DNA from: Cystobasidiopsis lactophilus
Lineage: Eukaryota > Basidiomycota > Agaricostilbomycetes > Agaricostilbales > Chionosphaeraceae
NCBI GenBank assembly: GCA_001599975.1
Contig: BCIO01000002.1
Coordinates: forward strand, 3,111,883-3,175,882
DNA: 64,000 nt
Reading direction: 5' to 3'
Part shown: one piece after another, positions 56,813 to 64,000 of the stretch
How positions within the stretch are numbered: position 1 is the first letter of the stretch
Layout of the letters: every line of letters starts with the position of its first letter
The notes under the pieces: model-generated
Databases searched by the model: none
What the model was told of the DNA's origin: nothing
Seen by the model: the letters and a program-made list of their open reading frames with translations, nothing else
Program-made: the position numbers and the translations under genes

Positions 56813-58616
56813 ATGAACCGCCGGACAACGGCACCCACGCCGGCTTCAGGCGTCTCAATCTCATCAAAACGAGATTGGTCCATCATCCTTTGCGTGTCCT
56901 TCGTCACTTTCCTATCTTCCTATTGCAATGGGGCCATCACCGTCTTGCTGCCCACCATTCAAAAGTCTCTCGATATTAGCGATGTCCAACTGGTATGGCC
57001 TTTGTCGCTCTACTCCCTCACTGTCGCGTGCTTCCTCCCGCTGGCTGGGCGTCTGGCTGATGTCTACGGTCGACGGACGGTTTTCTTGGCCGGGACAATA
57101 GAGTTCACTGCTCTGTCTTTGGCGTTCTCCCTCAGTCCAAACTTCCTAACGCTCGCCGCCTTTGCGACGTGCATGGGGCTGGGGCCTGCTGCGTTCAGCC
57201 CAGCCGCCACTGGGATCATTGGAGCAACTTTCACCGGGGAAAGGCAGTCACAAGCGTTTGCTGTTCTAGGGGCTGGACAGCCGCTAGGTGAGCTGGCGTC
57301 GCGCTGCTCGCTGTGACGGGTGATGCTCAAAGTCTTTCAGGATTCATTCTGGGTCTTTTTGTGTCGGCTTTCCTGGCCGATGTCAACTGGAGGAGCGCGT
57401 TTTGGGTGCAGGCATCCCTCTCTGGGATTTTCTGCGTCTTGAGCTGGTTTGTGCTCCCGAAGAATCAAGAGGTCGAGGAGCGGGATCGGTCGGTCGACTG
57501 GACAGGTGCTGCGCTGGCTACAGTCGGGCTGCTGCTTTTGAATTTTGCGGTGACTGACTCTCAATCTGCACCAAAGTCTGTTCACTTCTCTTGCTTTTTG
57601 AAGAAGCCTTCTCATTTGCCACTTCTCAATCAGAGGGTGGAGTACCAGTTACATTATAGCCCTTTTGCCCATCTCTCTTGCTCTATTGGTGGCCTTTTAC
57701 TTCTGGGAAGTGAGGGTGGAGGCTGCGAATCGCATGTCAGTGGTTTGCCATCTTACGCCTCTTCAAGGAGCTAAACGGCCGCACTGCAGCCCCCTTGTGG
57801 CAATGTCTGTCTTCAAAGCGCCCTACGGTATGCAGCTTTTTGGGCAGTCATTGTCCAGAAATGATCTGACAGATCCGATCGCAGTCTCGCCTATCCTTGC
57901 TATCGCATTCTTCGCCTGGCTCTCCTTCAACACCCTGCAGTACTATCTCAGCTTGTACATGCAGAAGATTCAAGATTACACAGCAGTCCAGTCGGCGATG
58001 GCTTTTCTCCCGCTCGTCATTATGGGCTGCTTCCTCAATCTGCTTCCTGGACGTGTGTTACATCTTTACCAACCATATCAGTCACAAGGCACGCCGAACT
58101 CATGTCTGTACAACAGTGCTTCTGTCAAGGGTCAAAGCACAGTGGCTGGTCCTGGCGGGGCTGGTCATCATTCTACCCTCCTCCCTCATCTTCAGCGAAA
58201 TCGACAGAGATTTAACCTACTGGGCCATGCTGTTCCCGGCCTTGTGCCTCTTGCCAGGACCGGACCTGACCTACACAGTGGCGTCGGTCCAGATCTCGAA
58301 GAGCGTTTCTCAACAGATGCAGTCCATGGCCGGCGCCCTGTTCAACGTATCGACTCGACTAGCGACATCCATGGGCTTGGCTATCTCCTCGACAATCGCC
58401 AACAGCGTAACTCGCAAGGAACTCGCGCAAGGAGCTTCGTCAAAAGCTGCATTGCTGGCCGGCTACAAGGCGGCCAATTGGCTTTGCACGGCCAGCGTTG
58501 TGTTCTCCCTTCTCCTGGCACTGGTGTTCTGTCGGGACTTGGGAATCATTGGCAAAAGGCCTTTGCCGCCGCATTCGGAGGAGACAGAGCTGCAAGCGCG
58601 GGTGCCGGCGTCGTGA
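56813..58616 (+). CDS. MFS drug antiporter, DHA2 (14-TM) type
   Basis: Likely proton-coupled exporter of small molecules in the plasma membrane; substrate unknown. Six exons give 505 residues: 56813-57287, 57341-57575, 57634-57735, 57790-57827, 57885-58052, 58117-58616. The first helices read IILCVSFVTFLSSYCNGAIT, VLLPTIQKSLDISDVQLVW, the A-motif loop GRLADVYGRRTVFLAG, and the C-motif-like AFAVLGAGQPLGFILGLFV. WRSAFWVQASLSGI is typical of the family. Later blocks are LPISLALLVAFYFWEVR, AFFAWLSFNTLQYYLSLY and RLATSMGLAISSTIANS. Exon 4 is 38 nt. It belongs to a different MFS subfamily from the 12-TM protein at 5.6-7.6 kb. Confidence 0.9.
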
Positions 58617-58965
58617 TTTGCCACCGGGAGGCGGATTGGAGGCTCGCTCAGGTGCTGGCATCGCGATATGCGCCCTGTATTGTTGTACAAGCCATATTTA
58701 ATGATCCTATCAAGGTTGCAATATCGTCCGACCACCACGAGTATTCACTCGGCTCGAAAAGCTGGGGAAACAGCCACCGCGCCGATTCTTGCGCCTCTCC
58801 AGCCAGCTTGTCCTGAGCTTTACAACACACCGCTCTCTGATTGAATTTGTTGGTGCGTATGTGGCTATCGAACCCGCGCCGTAGTCAGCCAAGCTCACAG
58901 GGAGCCCGCAACAGCCACCTTCTGTGCCACCTTCGGTTGTCGTTCGCCTCTTTTGTCCCCGCTTG
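58617..58965. other. Intergenic, no gene seen
   Basis: About 350 bp between two plus-strand genes. Confidence 0.5.
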
Positions 58966-59326
58966 ATGTCCAACGCCACTGGTAAGCTCCGTCGCAGTCT
59001 AGCAAGCTTCCATGCACACCTTGACGCGGTGGCCATCAGCTCACGAGCCCAAGCGCGGCAACTCGGACGAGGGACTGCTGGGGGCTTCGTTTCCCTCCGT
59101 CAACCTCTCGCCCAAGACGCCGCCCACGCCTCCCCAGTCTGCAGAGAGAAAGGAGCAGCGGCGGGCAAGGGCTCAGTCGGCCTATTGGAGCTCTAAGAGC
59201 GCCGGCTTCGTCCTCGTACGTCGGTTTTGCTGTCGCTTCAGGCTTAGCGCCTGCTGATGGGTGTCGCGTGTGCAGCTGCTCAACTCGATGACCCAAGACG
59301 AGCTGCGGATCCGCACCAATCCTTGA
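58966..59326 (+). CDS. Small 80-residue hydrophilic protein, unknown
   Basis: I do not recognise it. Three exons (58966-58981, 59040-59215, 59276-59326) join with good signals (GTAAGC...CAG and GTACGT...CAG) and keep one frame. The product begins MSNATAHEPKRG and has a Pro-rich middle (NLSPKTPPTPPQSAER). A basic stretch (RKEQRRARAQSAYWSSKS) leads into a short hydrophobic helix and the ending MTQDELRIRTNP. The clean exon chain and the ordered basic-hydrophobic C-terminal half argue for a real conserved microprotein. A 1-kb gene-poor stretch follows, which may be its 3' untranslated region. Confidence 0.65.
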
Positions 59327-60322
59327 ACACTTGCATCTCCATCATCCGGCTTCCGTCCCAGTATGTTCCCGGGGCCAAACACGCACTCCACCAAAAGCAA
59401 AAGTTTTGCACCCACCACACCGGCACTCTGCCCAATAATCTCCAGCACGTTCGCCGCACTTCACACTCTCGTTTTTCTCCACCATTAACCACCATCATTG
59501 TCGGCTCTTCAAGCATTGTAATCCCGCCGCCTCTAATTGGGCTGGCCCATCATCCACAAACCAGTAACATTCAAGGGGCTTCACAAGGGATTTTTTCGGA
59601 CGGGGTTCAAGAGTTGAGGACGTATCTGGCGCTGTTCATCGTTTTTCTTTTCGTGGTGTGTTTTTTCTGTGGGAGCTGGACCTACCAATTTGGTCACCAT
59701 GCATTTGTCAAGTTGGGACCGCTTTCTTCACTTCTTTCTCCTGCTTCGGGCTGATCTGCCTTGGCCCTTGCTCAACAATCTTCACAAATCGGTCTGGTCC
59801 TGCAGACCAACTACATGGTCGGGCTAGATGCCGCGGGGATGCAGATGACGATCCGGGGAGCGTGGTCCGGCTTCAGCTTGCCACCTCCGCCGCTACTGGC
59901 AAGCCCTCTGGACAGCTGCTGTGCTTCTCGGGAGGGCTTCGCCAGAAACCGCAACAGCTGTTTTTGTTCGCAGCCGCCACCGTCGACGCGAACCTTTAAG
60001 GTTTAAGCATCATCAATTGAGAGTTGGCCCGACGTCAACAGGGTGGCAAAGCGGGCTCCCGTATTAGCCAGCCCTCGCCGTAGCAGCTGTTCGTTCAAAC
60101 GCAGACTATGCGCAAAAGCAGTGCGGGAAGATAGATTCAGTCAGGCTGAGCACTGGCCTTCGCCCACCCTTCGATTCTTCTTGTTCCTGCTCCGCCGACG
60201 GAAAGCCCAAAAAGCAAAGCAGCGCCGACAAGCCTGCTCTTAACAGCTGTAACAGCCCCGGCCACAGTCGCCCATTTCAGATCCCATAGCACGGGCTCGA
60301 CGCGCAGAAGGGAGCAGCAATA
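59327..60322. other. 1-kb stretch without a recognisable gene
   Basis: A plus-strand frame of 166 codons (59257-59754) has one hydrophobic stretch (LALFIVFLFVVCFFCGSW). I could not connect it to any convincing exon or family. The region may be 3' and 5' untranslated sequence, a long non-coding RNA, or a fast-evolving gene. Confidence 0.4.
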
Positions 60323-61517
60323 ATGCGTTCTTACCGACTTGTGATGGCACGTTGCTCTCCCACCCGAGCTTTGAGGTTTACATCGTTGCTCATGCCAATC
60401 CGTCGACGCGGAGCAGCTGGGAGACGGCGGTGTGGGCAAGACGGCTCTGGTCATTCAGCTCTCGCTAAACCGTGCGTTCGCCAATGCGGCTTGCCTCTAT
60501 TGCCAATCGGCCTGCGTCCTCATGTCGATTGCCCGCGTACAGACTTCATTGGTCGGTCTTTGCGTATTGCTGCTTCCCGCGCTGGCCCGAGATTGACGCC
60601 GGAGCGCAGAATCATATGACCCAACAATCGAGGACAGCTGTAATTGCTCCTCTGCTGGCTTGTCGGATGGGCAGCGCGCTAATGACCCCGTTTACAGACC
60701 GCAAGCATGCAGTGATTGATCAAGAGCCGTGCTGTAAATGCCACTGCTTCGCTCAACAGGATCTCAAAGCTGACCAGGCGTCCGTGCCGCTTTCGCAGTG
60801 ATAGAGGTCAGCCCGCTCTTACCAGACTTCCTGGCTTTTTGCTGAAAAGCAAGATCATTGCATTAGATCCTAGATACAGCTGGGCAAGGTTGGTGACTCT
60901 GCCGCGAGCTAGCTGCAGAAACTCATACGGCATCCATGGTAACAGAGGAATACACGGCACTTCGTGATCAGTGGATCAGGTCCGTTTGAATCATCTACTC
61001 AGTCTCTGTTGTATACTCAAAAGATTGTCTGGTTGGACAGGGAAGGAGAAGGCTTTCTAATCGTCTACTCAACGACGGCGCGGGCGACATTCGAGCGCAT
61101 AGAACGGTTCCGCTCCCAGATAGTGCGGGTCAAGGACTCAGACGCGATACCAATGATCTTGGTCGGCAACAAGGTCGACAAGGTCAACGAGCGCGAGGTC
61201 AGCAAGGAAGAGGGTCAGGCGATGGCCCGGCAACTAGGGTGTGAACTCAGTGGGTGTCGACCCTGAGCTTCCGTTGTCCTCCCCATCTAACGGTGGTTTG
61301 TCTGGTGTGACCCACAGTCGAAACATCCGCCAAAACGCGCTATCAGCTCGAGCTGGCTTTCTATACAGTTGTCCGGATGATCAGGGGTGCGCCTACCCGG
61401 CTTCGGTTCAGCTGCTTCTTGGTGCTCATCTGCTTTGTTCTGCCTGCAGACCAGCGATACGGGCCTGGCAACCGAGAAAAGCCAAAGAGGAAGAAGCCGA
61501 GATGCACCATTCTCTAA
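60323..61517 (+). CDS. Ras GTPase, fungal Ras2/RasB type
   Basis: Prenylated small GTPase of growth and morphogenesis signalling. Eleven exons give 187 residues: 60323-60346, 60417-60471, 60543-60551, 60610-60639, 60698-60733, 60799-60806, 60867-60888, 60946-60979, 61041-61249, 61318-61386, 61450-61517. P-loop LGDGGVGKTAL; switch I and effector HFIESYDPTIEDSYRKH; switch II ILDTAGQEEYTALRDQW; NKVD; ETSAKT; a basic tail (EKPKRKKPR) and the CAAX box CTIL. GDGG with Asp at position 11 is the usual residue in fungal Ras2/RasB, not an activating change. Exons 3 (9 nt) and 6 (8 nt) are microexons. Intron 1 needs a GC donor (ATG|GCACGT) to give LVMLGDGG. Confidence 0.93.
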
Positions 61518-61974
61518 ATCTTTCACGCAACCTGTACCATCTTGGCCCATCCCATTATTCCCAGCATCGACTCCCTCCTCCCCTCTCCTTGCTCGCGGAA
61601 ACAGCCTCTGGTGGCTGCTGCCGACCGCAATCTCATGCCGGAAGATTGGGCACCTCCAAACGTTGATTCCATTTTTGGCCTTTCATTCAGTGCGGGACAG
61701 TGGTCGGGGTTTGGGGGCTCTTGCGTTTTGTATCATTGTTTAAGGCAGCAAGAGAGCTTGCTAGTGACCCTCACCGAAAGCTCGAGATGACATAAGGCTG
61801 GCTGCCGACCTCGGCGACCGTTTCTGCCAGAGCCGCCCTTCTTTGACCCGATACCATGCTCGCTTTGATCCGCTGATGCCTTCTTGGATGTCCTCATTGC
61901 TTCATTCCTTGTTTCGTGCCTTATAGACACAGTGCTTTCTTCCCGGCCCGGCCGGCATCTCTCGAAATCTGCAA
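61518..61974. other. Intergenic, promoter of the carrier gene
   Basis: About 460 bp between two plus-strand genes. No further gene is seen. Confidence 0.5.
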
Positions 61975-63307
61975 ATGTCGAAGAAGAACGGCACGACGGC
62001 CAGCGCCAAGTACCCGTGGTATCTTGGAGGTGTTTCTGCAACATTTGCTGCAGCCTTGACCCACCCTCTCGACCTGGCGAAAGTGCGAATGCAAACCATC
62101 AAGAGCCAGAACATGTTCACGGTGCTCTATGTTTCGGTGAAAAAGGATGGAATTCGGAAAGGGGCCTACGCTGGCCTGACAGCCTCCATGCTGCGCCAGA
62201 TGACCTGTAGGCTCCTGCTCAAGGCAACCGTGCGCCCGAGCTGACTTGCTGCGCAGACTCGCTCGTTCGTTTCGGCGTCTACGACGAGACTAAAAAGCGC
62301 ATGGAGCCCACAGATGGGAGTCACATGCCAGCATGGAAGTTGGCCTTGTGTGCAGGGACAGCGGGAGCAGCAGGAGGGCTGGCGGGCAACCCTGCCGACA
62401 TCATCCTGGTCCGGATGACCACAGATGAAGTCAAGCCTGACAAGGACAAGCTGCGCTACAAAAATGCGTAAGCTGTCATTTTCCTACCTACGTCCAAGTC
62501 CCAGCTCACGCTGCCCGAATCTCTTAGCATCGATGGGCTTCGGCGGATGGCGAGGGCCGAGGGGCCCAAATCGCTCTTCAGAGGCCTAGGGCCGAATACT
62601 TGCAGAGCAATCCTCATGAATATATCGCAGGTAAGGCCTGCTTCAACCATACCAGAGCGCAGCTCTGACCCGAAGGCTAGCTGTCCACATACGACTGGTT
62701 CAAGGAAATGCTCCTCGTTAACACTTCAATGCACGAGGGCATTCCTCTACATTTCTGCACTTCAGTGATCAGCGGGTGAGTTCGTCTGCTTTCGTAAGGT
62801 GCTCGAATGTGCTAACCCTGGCATAGAACAATCGCAACCACCGTTTGCGCGCCTTTTGACGTTCTCAAGAGCAGGGTGAGCTGCTTTGGGACCACTGTCA
62901 TTTGCGGCCATTCACAATATCACTGTCCTGACCAGATAATGAATGCCTCCGGGAAAGAGTCAGCTATAAGCGTAATCAAGCGGTCATTTGCGACCGAAGG
63001 TCCTGGTGGGTTCTATCTCTTATAGCCCTGGCAATTTTCCGCTCGCTGATTCCTGACGACCCTCAGCATGGATGTTCAGAGGCTTCATCCCAGCTTGGGT
63101 GCGGCTAGGGCCAAATGTAGGCTCGTCCGCTCTGCCGCTTACTCAGAATGCTGACGGTGGCGACCTGTAGACGGTGGCCGTGTTTATGATATTCGAGCAA
63201 GTGAGCGCTCCCTTTCCATCATGTGACCCGCAGCCATGCTGAATGTTGTGCAGTTGCGTAACTTAACGGACAACATTAGAGGAACTCCGCATCACAATCC
63301 ACGCTAG
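61975..63307 (+). CDS. DIC1: Mitochondrial dicarboxylate carrier
   Basis: Inner-membrane exchanger of dicarboxylates and phosphate (family knowledge). Nine exons give 297 residues: 61975-62206, 62257-62467, 62528-62630, 62681-62775, 62827-62875, 62936-63005, 63067-63116, 63171-63200, 63254-63307. Three carrier signatures are present: THPLDLAKVRMQ, GNPADIILVRM (the NPAD form is usual in dicarboxylate carriers) and CAPFDVLKSRIM. Further blocks are WYLGGVSATFAAAL, SLVRFGVYDETKKRM and WMFRGFIPAWVRLGPNTV. The length is that of the family. Other C4 carriers share parts of this pattern, so the substrate is likely but not certain. Confidence 0.9.
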
Positions 63308-63673
63308 ACCTCAGTCTCCTGCATTGTAACAATTCTGACCCAATTCGAATGCGACAGCAGACCAGATGTGATAAGCGAGCCTTTAAAGGGGGTGATACAT
63401 TTCACTCGAAATGGTGCTGAGACGTGGATACATGAGGTGGTGCTATGTACAGCTGATGAACAAAGGTCTTGGACAAGACTCTAGGCATATGCAGGCGACG
63501 GAGCCGCGTCTATACTGCTGTAGCATGGTGACTAGAACCAGACTGACTGCGACAGACAACAAGTCGATCGGCCCGGCAAACAAAACAGAAGACGCGAACA
63601 ACGACGGACTCTTCTTGGGTGTGGAGCTGTAAAGGTGTAAGGTGAAGTGCGAACGAAGGGCATTGAAGGGCGG
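63308..63673. other. Convergent intergenic region
   Basis: About 370 bp between the carrier (plus) and the phosphatase end (minus). No gene is seen. Confidence 0.5.
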
Positions 63674-64000
63674 CTATAGCGCGGCGTCGCGGACCCTGGC
63701 GTTCAAGACGGCTTCGTAGCAGAACTGATATTGGGCGGCGTTGGCGACCATGCTCATGCGCTGCTCCCGCATCTCGTTGACCACAGCGAAAATGGGATCG
63801 TCGCGGTGGGAAGAAGGCGTCCGCCCGACGCCTGGCGTCCGCTGTTCCGCCGGCGGTGTCTGGACAAGGTCCGACCACGCCCTGTGCGGGTGCGCGGCGT
63901 CGTGGACGCTAGCCGAGCTGACATCGATGTCCATGTCGTCCTTCCCTCCGCGCTTGGATTGGGCCTGGCGCTTTAGAAAGTCGGCCATGACGTCGATCAA
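63674..64000 (-). CDS. C-terminal part of a classical protein tyrosine phosphatase
   Basis: The gene is cut by the right edge. The visible 108 residues begin IDVMADFLKRQ, a helix expected just after the active-site loop, which lies outside the window. A polar insert of about 40 residues follows. Then comes the typical end of the PTP domain: DPIFAVVNEMREQRMSMVAN and AAQYQFCYEAVLNAR, including the catalytic-water Gln of the Q-loop (REQR). The stop is at 63674. The match to the last part of classical PTPs is good. Which PTP (Ptp1/Ptp2-like) cannot be told. Confidence 0.8.
   Translation of the reverse strand: MIDVMADFLKRQAQSKRGGKDDMDIDVSSASVHDAAHPHRAWSDLVQTPPAEQRTPGVGRTPSSHRDDPIFAVVNEMREQRMSMVANAAQYQFCYEAVLNARVRDAAL

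Noticed and set aside
59257-59754. 166-codon plus-strand frame with one hydrophobic segment
   Set aside because: It starts inside the intron of the 80-residue gene and shows no family resemblance or splice logic.
60324-60600. Possible activating Ras variant because of GDGG in the P-loop
   Set aside because: The Asp is at the position of Ala 11, not Gly 12, and is the usual residue in fungal Ras2/RasB proteins.
1-64000. tRNA, rRNA, CRISPR, transposon or LTR-type elements
   Set aside because: I looked for T-loop and B-box patterns, terminal repeats, and transposase or polymerase motifs, and saw none I could support.

Overview
This window is a nuclear segment of a compact, intron-rich fungal genome. 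Nearly every gene is cut by many introns of about 45-85 nt. The 5' splice sites are usually GTGCGT, GTGAGT, GTCCGT or GTTCGT. Long low-complexity acidic or serine-rich stretches, a DUF6534-type membrane protein and a TKL kinase with a helical N-terminal domain point to a basidiomycete. The small intergenic spaces, moderate GC and tiny exons would fit Pucciniomycotina (a Mixia- or Microbotryomycetes-like genome), but that placement is inference. I saw no rRNA, tRNA, CRISPR array or recognisable transposon, LTR element or virus-derived element.

Layout. 1-3.3 kb (minus): a partial acidic nuclear protein and nicotinamide riboside kinase. 4.1-4.7 kb (minus): a weakly supported hypothetical gene. 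5.6-10.9 kb (plus): a DHA1-type MFS transporter and an arrestin-like trafficking adaptor. 11.2-13.1 kb (minus): EDC3, divergent from a four-TM protein (plus, to 14.9 kb). 15.0-15.9 kb (minus): TYW3. 16.2-17.4 kb (plus): a secreted Thr-rich protein. 17.9-19.1 kb (plus): U2 snRNP A' (LEA1), whose 3' end carries back-to-back intron units. 19.6-21.9 kb (plus): a Cdc3-type septin. 22.4-23.3 kb (minus): a single-pass membrane protein. 23.7-31.2 kb (plus): a TKL kinase, succinyl-CoA ligase alpha, a Pho85-type CDK and a DinB-fold protein. 31.3-35.3 kb (minus): a prenylcysteine oxidase-like protein and a DUF6534 protein. 35.9-37.5 kb (plus): a G-protein alpha subunit. 37.7-40.8 kb (minus): an RnpA-like protein and a Zn2Cys6 factor. 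41.0-55.9 kb (minus): one complete cytoplasmic dynein heavy chain gene. 56.8-63.3 kb (plus): a DHA2 MFS transporter, an 80-residue protein, a Ras2/RasB-type GTPase and a mitochondrial dicarboxylate carrier. The right edge cuts a tyrosine phosphatase (minus).

The genes do not form an operon or an obvious metabolic cluster. They are mostly housekeeping and signalling genes: G-alpha, Ras, Pho85 and a TKL kinase; septin and dynein for polarity and transport; Edc3, U2A' and Tyw3 for RNA metabolism. The strongest unusual signals concern gene structure. In LEA1, three intron-sized units abut with zero-length exons between them, and a diverged second copy lies in its 3' flank. Microexons of 8-10 nt occur in Ras, NRK1, LSC1 and the CDK. 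Several GC-AG introns are needed to restore conserved motifs, and introns of about 31 nt are implied in two genes. Exon models below were built by eye from splice signals, reading phase and conserved protein motifs. No alignment program or transcript data were available.
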